NCBI RefSeq assembly: GCF_001544535.1
Contig: NZ_FCON02000004.1
Span: 1-64,000, forward strand
Direction of reading: 5' to 3'
DNA from: Caballeronia choica
GTDB lineage: Bacteria; Pseudomonadota; Gammaproteobacteria; Burkholderiales; Burkholderiaceae
DNA length: 64,000 nucleotides
A program made the translations under genes and the position numbers. The notes below the pieces were generated by a model. That model saw nothing but the letters and a program-made list of their open reading frames with translations. It did no database searches and had not been told where the DNA came from. This document shows positions 8,376 to 18,457 of this stretch, in pieces. Position 1 is the stretch's first letter. The number at the start of each line of letters is the position of its first letter.

Positions 8376-9109
8376 GCGAAATCGCCGCGGCCAAGCCCGC
8401 CTTCACCAACAAGCCGATTCGCGCCGCCATCATCGATCTCGACGGCACGATGGTCGACACCGCCGACGACTTCGTCGCGGCCCTGAACGCCATGCTCGCG
8501 CGCATCGGCGCGAAGCCGACCGTGCGCGACGAAGTGATCGGCTACGTCGGCAAGGGTTCGGAGAATCTGATCCGCAGCGTGCTCGCCGTGCGCTTCTCGC
8601 CGTCGCAGGCCGCCGCGCAGTTCGACGACGCGCTCGCCATCTACCAGAGCGAATACGCGAAGATCAACGGCCGCCACTCGACGCTCTTCCCGCAGGTGAA
8701 GGAAGGGCTCGAAGCCATGCGCGAACTCGGCATCGCGCTCGCGTGCGTGACCAACAAGCCGCATCGGTTCGCGGTCGAATTGCTGACCCACTTTGGCCTC
8801 GTCGGCTACTTCAAGGTGGTGCTCGGCGGCGATTCGCTCGCGCAAAAGAAGCCCGATCCGCTGCCGATGCTGACCGCGTGCGAGCGGCTCGACGTGCTTC
8901 CGCGCGAAACCGTTGCCGTCGGCGACTCGGAGAACGACGCGCTCGCCGGCCGCGCCGCCGGCATGGCGACGCTTACCGTGCCTTACGGCTACAACCACGG
9001 CAAGGCTGTGCAAACGGTAAAATCCGATGGTATAGTTTCCTCGCTGCATGCCGCAGCACAGGCGATAGCCGCAACGCTGGCGCCGCCCACACCTACACCG
9101 ACTGAATAG
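8372..9109 (+). CDS. gph: Phosphoglycolate phosphatase
   Basis: A 245-residue HAD-superfamily phosphatase that removes phosphate from 2-phosphoglycolate. The nucleophile motif is [15 protein letters not shown] (Asp22/Asp24 region), motif II is CVTNKP, and motifs III/IV are KKPDPLPM and [11 protein letters not shown]. It overlaps rpe by four bases. The order rpe-gph-trpE is also known in pseudomonads. The trp leader peptide starts nine bases after its stop, so read-through transcription into the trp region is likely. Confidence 0.92.
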   Translation: MSEIAAAKPAFTNKPIRAAIIDLDGTMVDTADDFVAALNAMLARIGAKPTVRDEVIGYVGKGSENLIRSVLAVRFSPSQAAAQFDDALAIYQSEYAKINGRHSTLFPQVKEGLEAMRELGIALACVTNKPHRFAVELLTHFGLVGYFKVVLGGDSLAQKKPDPLPMLTACERLDVLPRETVAVGDSENDALAGRAAGMATLTVPYGYNHGKAVQTVKSDGIVSSLHAAAQAIAATLAPPTPTPTE

Positions 9110-9118
9110 TCCATCCTC

Positions 9119-9193
9119 ATGTTTCTGAACAAAAAACGGAGTCTGAGCAGCATCGACCGGGGAGCCTGGCCCTGGCGTCGCTGGTCGCGCTAA
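9119..9193 (+). CDS. trpL: trp operon leader peptide (24 residues, three Trp codons)
   Basis: A 24-codon ORF from ATG 9119 to TAA 9191-9193 encodes a peptide beginning MFLNKKRS and ending WPWRRWSR. Three tryptophan codons therefore fall within six positions just before the stop. A terminator-like hairpin with a U6 run follows at 9209-9239 and the next gene is trpE. This is the layout of a ribosome-mediated transcription attenuator: stalling at scarce Trp-tRNA would favour read-through. No good ribosome site is visible, so initiation may depend on coupling to gph, which ends nine bases upstream. Confidence 0.85.
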   Translation: MFLNKKRSLSSIDRGAWPWRRWSR

Positions 9194-9239
9194 CCTCGCC
9201 TGAGGTACGCTGAAGCTTCCACTTCAGCATCCGTTTTTT
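9194..9239 (+). terminator. trp attenuator hairpins and U-tract
   Basis: A small hairpin (ACCTC 9193-9197 with GAGGT 9202-9206) is followed by the stem GCTGAAG 9209-9215 / CTTCAGC 9222-9228, then ATCCG and TTTTTT at 9234-9239. The five-base gap between stem and U-run is longer than usual. The U-run and the bases before it (9230-9239) are perfectly complementary to 9131-9140 inside the leader peptide. Confidence 0.7.
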
Positions 9240-9508
9240 GTTTCGCTGCGCATCCCGCGCGCCGATCCCGCTGATTTGCCTGACCATCGAGCTTTGCCCG
9301 ATGGCTACTTGAGTCGCATCATTCGCCATGTCGGGCGTTTGTGTGGCGCCGCGCGTCGTCCGAATGACGCATCGCGCCCGCAACGCGACAGCCGATGCAT
9401 GCGTCCTACGCGAGATTGCCGACGCGCGGAAAAAACCTCCCGCAGCGCCCAGTTTGTGCCCGATGCCGCGTATAAATCGAAAACGCGCGACACGTAAAGG
9501 ATCGAAAC
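9240..9508 (+). other. Untranslated stretch between attenuator and trpE
   Basis: About 270 bases lie between the attenuator U-tract and the trpE start. I see no credible gene here. A TATAAA hexamer at 9471-9476 could be a -10 box for an internal trpE promoter, but no convincing -35 box is placed at the right distance. Confidence 0.5.
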
Positions 9509-11005
9509 ATGACCGAACTCGAATTCCAATCGCTGGCGAACGAAGGCTTCAATCGCATTCCGCTCATCGCCGAAGCGCTCGCCGACCTTGAAACGCCGCT
9601 CTCGCTCTATCTGAAACTCGCGCAGGCCGAACGCAACGGCGCGAACTCGTTCCTGCTGGAATCGGTGGTCGGCGGGGAGCGCTTCGGGCGCTACTCGTTC
9701 ATCGGACTGCCGGCGCGCACGATGGTCCGCGCGCAGAACGGCGTGACCGAAGTCGTCCGCGACGGCAAGGTGACCGAGACGGACGAAGGCGATCCGCTCG
9801 CGTTCATCGAGCAATTCCAGAAGCGCTTCAAAGTGGCGCAACGTCCCGGCTTGCCGCGTTTTTGCGGCGGCCTCGCCGGCTATTTCGGCTATGACGCGGT
9901 GCGCTACATCGAGAAGAAGCTCGCCCACACCGCGCCGCCCGACGATCTCGGCCTGCCCGACATCCAGTTGCTGCTGACCGAGGAAGTCGCGGTCATCGAT
10001 AACCTCGCCGGCAAGCTTTATCTGATCGTCTACGCCGATCCGTCCGCGCCCGAGGCCTACACGAAAGCAAAGCAGCGCCTGCGGGATTTGCGCTCGCGCC
10101 TGCGCGCAACGGTTCAGCCGCCGGTGACGTCGCCGAGCGTGCGCACCGAGACGTTTCGCGAGTTCAAGAAAGAGGACTACCTGAACGCCGTGCGCAAGGC
10201 CAAGGAATACATCGCGGCCGGCGAACTGATGCAGGTGCAAGTCGGGCAGCGCCTCATCAAGCCGTTCCGCGACAATCCGCTTTCGCTGTATCGTGCGCTG
10301 CGCTCGCTGAACCCGTCGCCCTATATGTATTACTACAACTTCGGCGGCGAGTTTCACGTCGTCGGGGCGTCGCCGGAGATCCTCGTGCGCCAGGAACAGC
10401 GCGCCGACGATCACATCGTGACGATTCGGCCGCTCGCCGGCACGCGTCCGCGCGGCAACACACCCGAGCGCGACGCCGAACTCGCCACCGAACTGCTGAA
10501 CGACCCGAAGGAAATCGCCGAGCATGTGATGCTGATCGACCTCGCGCGCAACGACGTCGGGCGCATCGCGCAGACGGGTTCGGTCCTGGTGACGGACAAG
10601 ATGACGATCGAGAAGTACTCACACGTTCAGCACATCGTCAGTTCGGTGGAGGGCAAACTGAAGCCCGGCATGACCAACTACGACGTGTTGCGCGCGACTT
10701 TCCCCGCCGGCACGTTGTCGGGCGCGCCGAAAGTGCGGGCGATGGAACTGATCGACGAGCTGGAGCCCGTGAAGCGCGGCCTGTACGGCGGTGCTGTCGG
10801 TTATCTGTCGTTCACGGGCGAAATGGATCTTGCGATCGCGATCCGCACTGGCCTGATCCACAAGGGCAACCTGTATGTGCAGGCGGCGGCTGGCATCGTC
10901 GCGGATTCGGTGCCCGAATCCGAATGGCAAGAGACCGAGAACAAGGCGCGCGCCGTGCTGCGCGCCGCCGAGCAAGTGCAAGACGGCCTCGATAGCGACT
11001 TCTGA
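9509..11005 (+). CDS. trpE: Anthranilate synthase component I
   Basis: This 498-residue subunit converts chorismate to anthranilate using ammonia delivered by TrpG. The N-terminal allosteric LLES element ([14 protein letters not shown], near residue 50) is the conserved tryptophan feedback site. The chorismate-binding domain shows [33 protein letters not shown] and [16 protein letters not shown]. An AAAGGA site lies 8-9 bases before the ATG. It is followed 12 bp later by trpG and is controlled upstream by the leader/attenuator at 9119-9239. Confidence 0.97.
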   Translation: MTELEFQSLANEGFNRIPLIAEALADLETPLSLYLKLAQAERNGANSFLLESVVGGERFGRYSFIGLPARTMVRAQNGVTEVVRDGKVTETDEGDPLAFIEQFQKRFKVAQRPGLPRFCGGLAGYFGYDAVRYIEKKLAHTAPPDDLGLPDIQLLLTEEVAVIDNLAGKLYLIVYADPSAPEAYTKAKQRLRDLRSRLRATVQPPVTSPSVRTETFREFKKEDYLNAVRKAKEYIAAGELMQVQVGQRLIKPFRDNPLSLYRALRSLNPSPYMYYYNFGGEFHVVGASPEILVRQEQRADDHIVTIRPLAGTRPRGNTPERDAELATELLNDPKEIAEHVMLIDLARNDVGRIAQTGSVLVTDKMTIEKYSHVQHIVSSVEGKLKPGMTNYDVLRATFPAGTLSGAPKVRAMELIDELEPVKRGLYGGAVGYLSFTGEMDLAIAIRTGLIHKGNLYVQAAAGIVADSVPESEWQETENKARAVLRAAEQVQDGLDSDF

Positions 11006-11017
11006 CGGAGACAGACC

Positions 11018-11602
11018 ATGCTGCTGATGATCGACAACTACGACTCGTTCACCTATAACCTGGTCCAGTACTTCGGCGAACTCGGCGAAGACGTGCAGAC
11101 CTACCGCAACGACGAAATCACCCTCGACGGCATTGCGAAGCTGAACCCCGAGCGCATCTGCCTGTCGCCGGGGCCGAGCAACCCGCAGCACGCGGGCATC
11201 ACGCTCGACGTGCTGCGCGAATTCTCCGGCAAGCTGCCGATTCTCGGCGTCTGCCTCGGCCATCAGGCGATCGGCGAAGCGTTCGGCGGGCGCGTCGTGC
11301 GCGCGCAAACCATCATGCACGGCAAGGTGAGCGAAATCGAAACCGACTGCAAGGGCGTGTTCGCCGACCTGCCGAAGCACTTCAAGGTGACGCGCTACCA
11401 CTCGCTCGCGATCGAGCGCGAATCGCTGCCGGATTGCCTGGAAGTATCGGCGTGGACGCCCGACGGCGAAATCATGGGCGTGCGCCACAAGGAACTGGCC
11501 GTCGAGGGCGTGCAGTTCCATCCCGAATCGATTTTGTCCGAGCACGGCCACGCGTTGCTCGAGAACTTCGTGAAAAGCCCGGCGCAAGGCAAGCGCGCGT
11601 GA
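11018..11602 (+). CDS. trpG: Anthranilate synthase component II (glutamine amidotransferase)
   Basis: A 194-residue class I glutamine amidotransferase that supplies ammonia to TrpE. It can also serve PabB in folate synthesis in many bacteria. The catalytic Cys is in [16 protein letters not shown] (near residue 79) and the His-Glu pair is in VQFHPES. The [12 protein letters not shown] oxyanion segment is also present. An ACGGAGAC ribosome site precedes the ATG. It is free-standing, not fused to trpD as in enterobacteria. Confidence 0.97.
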   Translation: MLLMIDNYDSFTYNLVQYFGELGEDVQTYRNDEITLDGIAKLNPERICLSPGPSNPQHAGITLDVLREFSGKLPILGVCLGHQAIGEAFGGRVVRAQTIMHGKVSEIETDCKGVFADLPKHFKVTRYHSLAIERESLPDCLEVSAWTPDGEIMGVRHKELAVEGVQFHPESILSEHGHALLENFVKSPAQGKRA

Positions 11603-11637
11603 ACAGCCAATCGAACAAGACGAGGGGCGAGTCCGAC

Positions 11638-12669
11638 ATGACCATTACTCCGCAGGAAGCGCTGCAACGCACGATCGAGCATCGCGAGATTTTCCACGAC
11701 GAGATGCTGCATCTGATGCGCATGATCATGCGCGGCGAGATGTCGCCCGTCATGGCCGCCGCGATCATTACCGGCTTGCGCGTGAAGAAGGAAACCATCG
11801 GCGAGATCGCGGCGGCCGCGACGGTGATGCGCGAATTCGCGAATCATGTGGAAGTCGAGGACAACTCGAATTTCGTCGATATCGTCGGCACGGGCGGCGA
11901 CGGCTCGCACACCTTCAACATCTCCACCGCGACGATGTTCGTCGCCGCCGCGGCGGGCGCCAAGGTCGCGAAGCACGGCAATCGCGGCGTGTCGAGCAAG
12001 TCGGGCAGCGCGGACGTGCTGGAAGCGCTCGGCGTGAACATCGATCTGACGCCGGAACAAGTGGCGGCGTCGATTGCCGAAACGGGCATGGGCTTCATGT
12101 TCGCGCCAAACCACCATCCGGCGATGAAGAACATCGCGCCGGTGCGCCGGGAACTCGGCGTGCGGACGATCTTCAACATCCTCGGCCCGCTCACCAATCC
12201 GGCGGGCGCGCCGAACCAGTTGCAGGGCGTGTTCCACGAGGACCTGGTCGGCATTCAGGTGCGCGTGATGCAGCGCCTCGGCGCGAAGCATGTGCTGGTT
12301 GTCTACGGCAAGGACGGCATGGACGAAGTGTCGCTGGGCGCCGCGACGAAAGTCGGCGAATTGCGGCACGGCGAGGTGCACGAGTACGAGATTCATCCGG
12401 AGGATTTCGGCTTGCAGATGGTGTCGAACCGGACGCTGAAGGTGGAAGACGCGCAGGAATCGAAGACGATGCTGCTCGGCGCACTGAACAACAAGCAGGG
12501 CGTGGCGCGCGAGATCGTCACGCTGAACGCGGGCACGGCGCTGTATGCGGCGGACCTCGTCGAATCGATCGCGGACGGCATGCAGGTTGCGCGCGAGGCG
12601 ATCGCGAGCGGCGCCGCGCGCGAGAAAGTCGATGAACTCGTGCGCTTCACGCAGCAATTCAGGAAATAA
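11638..12669 (+). CDS. trpD: Anthranilate phosphoribosyltransferase
   Basis: A 343-residue enzyme that transfers phosphoribose from PRPP to anthranilate. PRPP-binding [15 protein letters not shown] (near residue 82), [21 protein letters not shown] and the magnesium-binding acidic pair in [12 protein letters not shown] are visible. The ATG at 11638 after GGGGCGAG is chosen, as it gives the usual family N-terminus [11 protein letters not shown]; the longer upstream reading overlaps trpG. It lies 35 bp after trpG and 13 bp before trpC. Confidence 0.96.
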   Translation: MTITPQEALQRTIEHREIFHDEMLHLMRMIMRGEMSPVMAAAIITGLRVKKETIGEIAAAATVMREFANHVEVEDNSNFVDIVGTGGDGSHTFNISTATMFVAAAAGAKVAKHGNRGVSSKSGSADVLEALGVNIDLTPEQVAASIAETGMGFMFAPNHHPAMKNIAPVRRELGVRTIFNILGPLTNPAGAPNQLQGVFHEDLVGIQVRVMQRLGAKHVLVVYGKDGMDEVSLGAATKVGELRHGEVHEYEIHPEDFGLQMVSNRTLKVEDAQESKTMLLGALNNKQGVAREIVTLNAGTALYAADLVESIADGMQVAREAIASGAAREKVDELVRFTQQFRK

Positions 12670-12682
12670 CAGGATTCAGACC

Positions 12683-13468
12683 ATGAGCGACATTCTCGAC
12701 CGCATCATCGCGGTCAAACGCGAAGAAATTCGCGCCGCCGAGCAAAGCGCGCCGCTCGAGGAACTGCGCCTCGAAGCGAGCACGCGCGACCATCGCGATT
12801 TCGTCGGCGCGTTGCGCGCGAAGCACGCGGAGGGGAAGCCCGCGATCATCGCGGAAGTGAAGAAGGCGAGCCCGTCGAAGGGCGTGTTGCGCGAGCACTT
12901 CGTCCCGGCCGATATCGCGCGCTCGTATGAGAAAGGCGGCGCCGCGTGTCTTTCCGTGCTGACCGACGTGCAGTTCTTCCAGGGCAGCGTCGCGTATCTC
13001 GAGGAAGCGCGCGCCGCGTGCAGCCTGCCGGTGCTGCGCAAGGATTTCATCATCGATCCGTACCAGATTCTCGAAGCCCGCGCGATGGGCGCCGACTGCA
13101 TCCTGCTGATCGCCGCGGCGCTGGAGTTGTCGCAGATGCAGGATCTCGAAGCCTACGCGCATTCGCTCGGGCTGGCGGTGCTCGTCGAAGTGCACGACAA
13201 CGAGGAATTGCACCAGTCGCTCACGCTGAAGACACCGCTCATCGGCGTCAACAATCGCAATCTGCGCACCTTCGAGACGTCGATCGAAACGACCATCGGC
13301 ATGCTCGAAGCGATTCCCGACGACCGCATCGTCGTGACGGAGTCGGGCATCATGTGCCGCGTCGACGTCGACCGGCTGCGCGCGATGGACGTGCACACGT
13401 TCCTCGTCGGCGAGGCGTTCATGCGCGCCGACGACCCGGGCGTGGAACTCGCCCGCATGTTCTTCTAA
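12683..13468 (+). CDS. trpC: Indole-3-glycerol phosphate synthase
   Basis: A 261-residue TIM-barrel enzyme forming indole-3-glycerol phosphate. Family signatures are [31 protein letters not shown] (catalytic Lys), [36 protein letters not shown] and VTESGI. The ATG at 12683 is preferred over the much longer open frame because it gives the canonical N-terminus and does not overlap trpD. trpF, trpB and trpA are not in the window and must lie elsewhere. Confidence 0.96.
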   Translation: MSDILDRIIAVKREEIRAAEQSAPLEELRLEASTRDHRDFVGALRAKHAEGKPAIIAEVKKASPSKGVLREHFVPADIARSYEKGGAACLSVLTDVQFFQGSVAYLEEARAACSLPVLRKDFIIDPYQILEARAMGADCILLIAAALELSQMQDLEAYAHSLGLAVLVEVHDNEELHQSLTLKTPLIGVNNRNLRTFETSIETTIGMLEAIPDDRIVVTESGIMCRVDVDRLRAMDVHTFLVGEAFMRADDPGVELARMFF

Positions 13469-13486
13469 CGGTTCCGGACGGTCATT

Positions 13487-14116
13487 TTGAGTATCGAACG
13501 CGAGATCAAGCTGGCGCTGCCGGCCACGCAACACGACGACGTCGCGCGCTTCTTCACCCAGCGCACCGGCCGCGACGGCACGACGATCGCGCTGGCGAAC
13601 GTCTATTTCGACACGCCCGACTTGCAGCTCGCGAAGGCAAAAAGCGCGCTGCGCCTGCGCCGCACGCCGGACCAGTGGCTCCAGACGTACAAGACGGTCG
13701 GGCAATCGACGGCCGGCTTGCACAGCCGGTTCGAGTGGGAAATGCCGGTAGCGGGCGACAAGCTCGACATCGACGCGATGCTCACGGCCTGCGGCGACGA
13801 AGACGCGCGCCGTGCGCTTAAAAATGCGGCGGCGGACCTGATCGCCCTGTTTCGCACGGATTTCGCGCGCGTCTTCTGGAACATCGAGCACGACGGCGCA
13901 AAGATCGAGGCGGCGCTCGATCTCGGCGAAGTGAGCGCGGAGGTCGATGGAGACAAGCGGAAGGCGACGATCAGCGAAGTCGAGCTCGAATTGAAATCGG
14001 GGGACGAAAGCGCCCTCTCGACGCTTTCCGCCGAACTGCGCGGCGCGTTTCCCGATCTTGAACCGGACGACATCAGCAAGGCCCAGCGCGGCTATCGCCT
14101 GCGCGCGGCGCAATAG
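13487..14116 (+). CDS. CYTH-domain protein, probable inorganic triphosphatase
   Basis: A 209-residue CYTH fold (CyaB/thiamine triphosphatase superfamily). The defining N-terminal ExExK-type motif appears as EREIKL at residues 3-8. Arginine/lysine-rich strands (SALRLRRT) and acidic strands (SEVELELKSGDE) follow, which would line the metal-triphosphate tunnel. It resembles the N-terminal half of E. coli YgiF and lacks a CHAD domain. The start is a TTG at 13487, 18 bp after trpC, because no ATG or GTG fits. The physiological substrate is unknown; tripolyphosphate is the likeliest. Confidence 0.85.
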   Translation: MSIEREIKLALPATQHDDVARFFTQRTGRDGTTIALANVYFDTPDLQLAKAKSALRLRRTPDQWLQTYKTVGQSTAGLHSRFEWEMPVAGDKLDIDAMLTACGDEDARRALKNAAADLIALFRTDFARVFWNIEHDGAKIEAALDLGEVSAEVDGDKRKATISEVELELKSGDESALSTLSAELRGAFPDLEPDDISKAQRGYRLRAAQ

Positions 14117-14149
14117 GACAACCCAGAACGACTCGATGGGCACGATCAG

Positions 14150-14911
14150 ATGAACCAGGCGTCTCTCTTCGACGTACCGCAAACCACTGCGACGCTGGAA
14201 AGCCAGTTCGACGCGTTGCCGCCGGACTGGCGCAGGCACTTGAAGCCGTTCATCGAAAGCGGGCATTACGAGGCGCTGTGCGCTTTCGTCGATGCGGAGC
14301 GGGCGGCCGGCAAGACCGTTTATCCCGCCGACGTGTTCCGCGCGCTGCGCCTGACGAGCCCCGACGACGTGAAGGTCGTGATTCTCGGCCAGGACCCGTA
14401 TCACGGCGAGGATCGGGGCGCACCGCAGGCGCATGGACTGGCGTTTTCGGTACCGTCGCCGGTGCGGCCGCCGCCGTCGCTGCGCAATATCTTCAAGGAA
14501 ATCAACGCGAGCCTCGGATTCGAAGCGCCGAAGCATGGCTGCCTCGATTCGTGGGCGAAACAAGGCGTGCTGCTCTTGAACACGTCGCTGACGGTCGAGC
14601 GCGACAAGGCCGGCAGCCACGCGAAGCGCGGCTGGGAGCAATGCACCGACACGCTGATCCACCAACTCGCGACGCGCCACGACGGCCTCGTCTTCATGCT
14701 GTGGGGCGCGCACGCGCAGGCAAAGCGCGCGCTGATCGCCGACGCGGGCAAGTCCCACTACGTGCTCGAAGCGCCGCATCCGTCGCCGTTGTCGGCGCAT
14801 CGCGGGTTTCTCGGCTGCGGGCATTTCGCGCTGGCGAACGCGTATCTGGAAAATCACGGCCGAAAGCCGATCGACTGGCGTTTGCCCGGCGATCCGCAAT
14901 TGCTCGCCTGA
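14150..14911 (+). CDS. ung: Uracil-DNA glycosylase (family 1)
   Basis: A 253-residue enzyme that excises uracil from DNA to start base excision repair. The water-activating loop [20 protein letters not shown] (near residue 82-101) and the leucine/histidine loop [13 protein letters not shown] are both intact, marking family 1 UNG. Its N-terminus carries an extra 20-odd residues beginning [11 protein letters not shown]; the QASLFD segment recalls the beta-clamp-binding motif QxxLF. It is followed directly by a strong bidirectional terminator. Confidence 0.95.
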   Translation: MNQASLFDVPQTTATLESQFDALPPDWRRHLKPFIESGHYEALCAFVDAERAAGKTVYPADVFRALRLTSPDDVKVVILGQDPYHGEDRGAPQAHGLAFSVPSPVRPPPSLRNIFKEINASLGFEAPKHGCLDSWAKQGVLLLNTSLTVERDKAGSHAKRGWEQCTDTLIHQLATRHDGLVFMLWGAHAQAKRALIADAGKSHYVLEAPHPSPLSAHRGFLGCGHFALANAYLENHGRKPIDWRLPGDPQLLA

Positions 14912-14921
14912 CGTAAAAAGT

Positions 14922-14962
14922 AAAAAAGCCCGCCGAGGTCCGAAGACCCGGCGGGCTTTTTT
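14922..14962. terminator. Bidirectional intrinsic terminator between ung and azoreductase
   Basis: Arms at 14922-14935 and 14949-14962 form a GC-rich stem (GCCCGCCG/CGGCGGGC) flanked by A6 on the left and T6 on the right. Both strands therefore end in a U-run. It separates the convergent ung and azoR genes. Confidence 0.92.
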
Positions 14963-14986
14963 CAAACTGAGGCGGTTGCCTGCGAT

Positions 14987-15583
14987 TTAAACCGCGGCGA
15001 TCGCTTCACGAGCGGCGGCCAGTGCGGCGCCTGCCACGTCCGGGCCCATGTTCAGGCCTTCGGCGTAGATGAAGTTCACGTCGGTCATGCCGAGGAAGCC
15101 GAGGAACGACGTCAGGTACGGCGTCTGCGAATCGTGCGGCGTGCCTTGGTACTTGCCACCACGCGCCGTCACGACGAACACCTTCTTGCCCTTGACCAGG
15201 CCTTCCGGACCGTTCGCGGTGTACTGGAACGTGATTCCGGCGCGCGCGATCCAGTCGAAGTACGTCTTCAATTGCGACGAGATGCCGAAGTTGTACATCG
15301 GCGCGGCGATCACGACGACGTCGGCGGCTTGCAGTTCGGCGATCAGCGCTTCGCTCTTCGTATTGACCGCGGCTTGTACGGCGGTGCGCTGTTCGGCGGG
15401 CGTGAAGAAGGCGCCGAGCGTGGCGTCGTCGAGGTGCGGCAGGTTGTCGGCGAGCAGGTTGCGCACTACCGTCTTCGCGCCCGGATTCGCTTGTTGCAGC
15501 TTGGCGGTGAGTTCGTCGGCGAGCAGCGTCGATTGGGCGCCTTGCGAGCGGGCAGCGGAATTGATTTGCAGAATGGTCGTCAT
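14987..15583 (-). CDS. azoR: FMN-dependent NADH-azoreductase / quinone reductase
   Basis: A 198-residue flavodoxin-like dimeric flavoprotein of the AzoR (AcpD) family. It reduces quinones and azo dyes by two-electron transfer from NADH. Segments [13 protein letters not shown] (phosphate loop for FMN), [23 protein letters not shown] and VVTARGGKY are typical. The ATG at 15583 gives the family start MTTILQINS; a much longer open frame upstream is a shadow of the M61 peptidase gene. A perfect 9-bp inverted repeat lies 102-129 bases upstream and may be an operator. Confidence 0.93.
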   Translation of the reverse strand: MTTILQINSAARSQGAQSTLLADELTAKLQQANPGAKTVVRNLLADNLPHLDDATLGAFFTPAEQRTAVQAAVNTKSEALIAELQAADVVVIAAPMYNFGISSQLKTYFDWIARAGITFQYTANGPEGLVKGKKVFVVTARGGKYQGTPHDSQTPYLTSFLGFLGMTDVNFIYAEGLNMGPDVAGAALAAAREAIAAV

Positions 15584-15684
15584 GATGGCTCCTGTTCCTT
15601 CGTTTGGGTTTCGGGCGCCGTTAGCGCTCGGACAGGATGCATTCTTCGTTTTTCGGACGACCGGAACAAGCTGTGCACTCGTGA

Positions 15685-15712
15685 CGGATTGTTGCATGGG
15701 TAGAACAATCCG
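15685..15712. promoter_or_regulatory. Inverted repeat upstream of azoR
   Basis: CGGATTGTT (15685-15693) and AACAATCCG (15704-15712) are exact inverted copies with ten bases between them. They lie in the 158-bp gap between the M61 peptidase stop and the azoR start. The size and placement fit an operator for azoR. No U-run follows, so a terminator is less likely. Confidence 0.45.
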
Positions 15713-15741
15713 CCTTTCGCGATGGCTGGAGGTTCGGCTGC

Positions 15742-17541
15742 TCAGCCTCTCAGCCAGCGCTCGCGCCATTGTTTCGCCGGGCCGCGGCCATCGGCAGCGG
15801 CCAACGTGTAGCGCGTGACTTCCGGCGCGTCGAGTTTCACCTCCGCGCGCCGCAGCTCGTCGCGGCGGAACGCGTGCACTTCCACCTTTGCGCCCGGCAG
15901 ATAGCGCGCGAGCAGGCCGTCGAGATTCGCGCCGGTGACGCGCAGGCCGTCGATCGCGATCAGCACGTCGCCCGCCGACAAACCCGCCTTCTGCGCCGCG
16001 CCGCCCTCGTGCACGACCGCCAACACGCAATCCGCGCCGCCGCGTACCCGCACGCCGAGCGACGGCTTGCCGGCCGTGCCGTTCGTCGCGAGATCGGTGG
16101 AAAGGGTGACGCCGAACGGCTCCAGCAGAGCGTCGAGCGGCAGGTCGCGCGTGCCGTGCACGCCGTCGCGGAACAGTTTGCGCAAGTCCGCGCCCGTCGC
16201 TTCGGCGAACAGCGCCTCGACTTCCGATTCCGCGATGCCCCGCGACTTGCCGTTGTAGAAATCGCGTCCGTAGCGCTGCCACAGCAAACGCATCACGTCG
16301 TCGAGCGACTTGCGGTTCGCGGTTTGCGCGCGAATCGACAGATCGAACGCCAGCGCGATCAGCGAGCCCTTTTGGTAATAGCTGACGATCGCGTTCGGCG
16401 CGTTTTCGTCGGCGCGGTAGTACTTGACCCACGCGTCGAATGAGCTTTCCGCGACGGTTTGCTTCAACCGCCCGCTGCCGCGCAGCACGCCGCCGATCGT
16501 CTTGCCGATCAGCGAAAAGTAGTCGCTCGGGCTGATCACGCCGCTGCGCACGAGCATCAAGTCGTCGTAGTAGGACGTGAAGCCCTCGAAGAGCCAGAGC
16601 AGCGACGTGTAATTCTCCTGCGACAGATCGTACGGCGCGAACGCCGCCGGCTTGATGCGCTTCACGTTCCACGTATGGAAATATTCGTGGCTGCACAGGC
16701 CGAGGTACGTGCGATAACCGTCGGTCATTTCCGCGCGGCCGAGCACCGGCAGGTCGCCGCGATTGCAGATCAGCGCCGTCGACGCGCGATGCTCCAGCCC
16801 GCCATACCCGTCGCTCACGGCGACCGTCATGAACACATAGCGATCGACCGGCGCCTTTTTCGTGCGCGGCTCGAAGAGCGCGATCTGCGTCTCGCAGACG
16901 CGCTTCAGGTCCGCCGCGAGCCGGTTCATGTCGAGCCCGGTCACGCGGCCCGAAATCACGATGTCGTGCTTCACGCCGTGCGCGCTGAAGCTGCCGAGCG
17001 CGAAATCGCCGAGCGTCACCGGATGGTCGATCAGCTCGTCGTAGTTCTGCGCCCGATACGCGCCGAAACCGTAGCGCTTCGTGCCGCGCGCTTCCGGCAG
17101 CGCCGTCGCGACGCGCCAATTGCGGTACGCCGCGCCCTGCGGCGCCTGGATGTCGACGGCGCACGGCGCATCCGCCTGGCCCTCGACCGCCAGGAACACG
17201 CTCGTGCCGTTGAAGAAGCCGATGGTGTCGTCGAGATGCGCGGCACGCACGGACATGTCCCAGCCGTACACCTCGTAGCGCAGCGTGATCGGGCCGTCAT
17301 GCGGCGCGGCCTGCCACGCGTGCTTGTCGATTTTCTCGATCGCGATCCTGCGACCCGCCGCGTTGAACGCCGCAAGCGTCACGATGTTGCGCGCGAACTC
17401 GCGCACCATGTAGCTGCCGGGAATCCACACCGGCAGCATGAAACGCTGCCCGGCGGAATCGGGTTCGGCGACGGTCAGCGTCACTTCGAACAGATGCGCG
17501 GCGGGATTCTTCGGAACAATGGTGTACTGGATCGGGTTCAT
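15742..17541 (-). CDS. M61-family glycyl aminopeptidase with PDZ domain
   Basis: A 599-residue zinc metallopeptidase of family M61. The HExxH site is HEYFH at 285-289 in [15 protein letters not shown], and the third ligand glutamate is in [11 protein letters not shown] near residue 319. An N-terminal beta-sandwich domain includes [17 protein letters not shown]-terminal PDZ domain spans about 500-585 ([31 protein letters not shown]). The start at 17541 ([10 protein letters not shown]) fits the family; upstream codons look non-coding. No signal peptide is seen, so it probably acts in the cytosol. Confidence 0.92.
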   Translation of the reverse strand: MNPIQYTIVPKNPAAHLFEVTLTVAEPDSAGQRFMLPVWIPGSYMVREFARNIVTLAAFNAAGRRIAIEKIDKHAWQAAPHDGPITLRYEVYGWDMSVRAAHLDDTIGFFNGTSVFLAVEGQADAPCAVDIQAPQGAAYRNWRVATALPEARGTKRYGFGAYRAQNYDELIDHPVTLGDFALGSFSAHGVKHDIVISGRVTGLDMNRLAADLKRVCETQIALFEPRTKKAPVDRYVFMTVAVSDGYGGLEHRASTALICNRGDLPVLGRAEMTDGYRTYLGLCSHEYFHTWNVKRIKPAAFAPYDLSQENYTSLLWLFEGFTSYYDDLMLVRSGVISPSDYFSLIGKTIGGVLRGSGRLKQTVAESSFDAWVKYYRADENAPNAIVSYYQKGSLIALAFDLSIRAQTANRKSLDDVMRLLWQRYGRDFYNGKSRGIAESEVEALFAEATGADLRKLFRDGVHGTRDLPLDALLEPFGVTLSTDLATNGTAGKPSLGVRVRGGADCVLAVVHEGGAAQKAGLSAGDVLIAIDGLRVTGANLDGLLARYLPGAKVEVHAFRRDELRRAEVKLDAPEVTRYTLAAADGRGPAKQWRERWLRG

Positions 17542-17649
17542 CGTGCTGTCCTTGTTTTTGTTCGAGGCTTCCGGCGCGCCGGGCATTCCGACCGCCAGAA
17601 ACCACAAGAGGCGCTTCGCGCGCCTCTCGTTCAAAGTGTGTCGCGGAAC

Positions 17650-18378
17650 TCAGCGCACCGCCGAGAGTTCCTTTTCCAGCCGGTCCGCGGGCACGGCGCC
17701 CGGCAGGCGGCGGCCATCGGCGAGGAAGACGGTCGGCGTGCCGGTGACGTTCATCGAACGGCCGAGCGTCAGGTTCTTGTCGATCGCGGCGGTGTCGCAA
17801 CTTGCGAGCACGGGCGTCTTGTGGTCGAGCATCCAGCTTTCCCAGGCGACGGCGCGATCCTTCGCGCACCAGATCGACTTCGACTTGGCGGTCGAATCCG
17901 GCGACAGCACCGGGTACAGGAACGTGTAGATGGTCACGTTATCGACGCCCTTGAGCGTCGTTTCGAGTTGCTTGCAATACGGGCAGTTCGGGTCGGAGAA
18001 CACCGCGATCTTGCGGCTGCCGTTCCCCTTCACCACCTTCACAGCGTTCTCGAACGGCAGCTTCGCGAAGTCGATCTTGTTGGTCTCCGCGAGACGCGCG
18101 TCGGTCAGATTGGCGCGCGTGCGCGTATCGACGAGGTCGCCGAGCAGCACGTAGTTGCCGGTTGCGTCGCTGTAGAAGATCTGCGAGCCGACGTTCACTT
18201 CGTAGAGACCCGGAATCGGCGTCTTCTCGATGCTCTTGATGTTCGCGTCGCCCATGCGCGATTGCAGGGTCGACTTGAGTTTGTCGGTGGTCTGGTCGGC
18301 CTGCGCCGAGCAGCCGATGCCAAAGATCGCGCCGAGCATGGCGGCAGCGACGACGGCGGAGCGGAGAGTGATTTTCAT
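17650..18378 (-). CDS. dsbC: Periplasmic disulfide isomerase DsbC
   Basis: A 242-residue protein with a Sec signal peptide (about residues 1-27). An N-terminal dimerisation domain (roughly 30-95) and a thioredoxin-fold catalytic domain follow. The active site is CPYC at 132-135 in SDPNCPYCKQLE, the second cysteine pair is near 174 and 200, and the cis-proline loop is GTPTVF. It repairs wrongly paired disulfides in exported proteins and would be kept reduced by DsbD. It ends about 108 bp before the M61 gene, in the same direction. Confidence 0.94.
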   Translation of the reverse strand: MKITLRSAVVAAAMLGAIFGIGCSAQADQTTDKLKSTLQSRMGDANIKSIEKTPIPGLYEVNVGSQIFYSDATGNYVLLGDLVDTRTRANLTDARLAETNKIDFAKLPFENAVKVVKGNGSRKIAVFSDPNCPYCKQLETTLKGVDNVTIYTFLYPVLSPDSTAKSKSIWCAKDRAVAWESWMLDHKTPVLASCDTAAIDKNLTLGRSMNVTGTPTVFLADGRRLPGAVPADRLEKELSAVR

Positions 18379-18457
18379 GCGAATTCCCGTGAGTGCTGCT
18401 GTAAGTCCAGCTGTGAGTCCTGATTGGCGCGAACGCGATTTCGCTCGCGCCGGGTAA

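Noticed and set aside
12659-14965. A 768-codon open frame on the minus strand opposite trpC, the CYTH gene and ung.
   Set aside because: It is an antisense frame in GC-rich coding DNA. The product is arginine-rich with no domain, and the plus strand carries well-identified enzymes.
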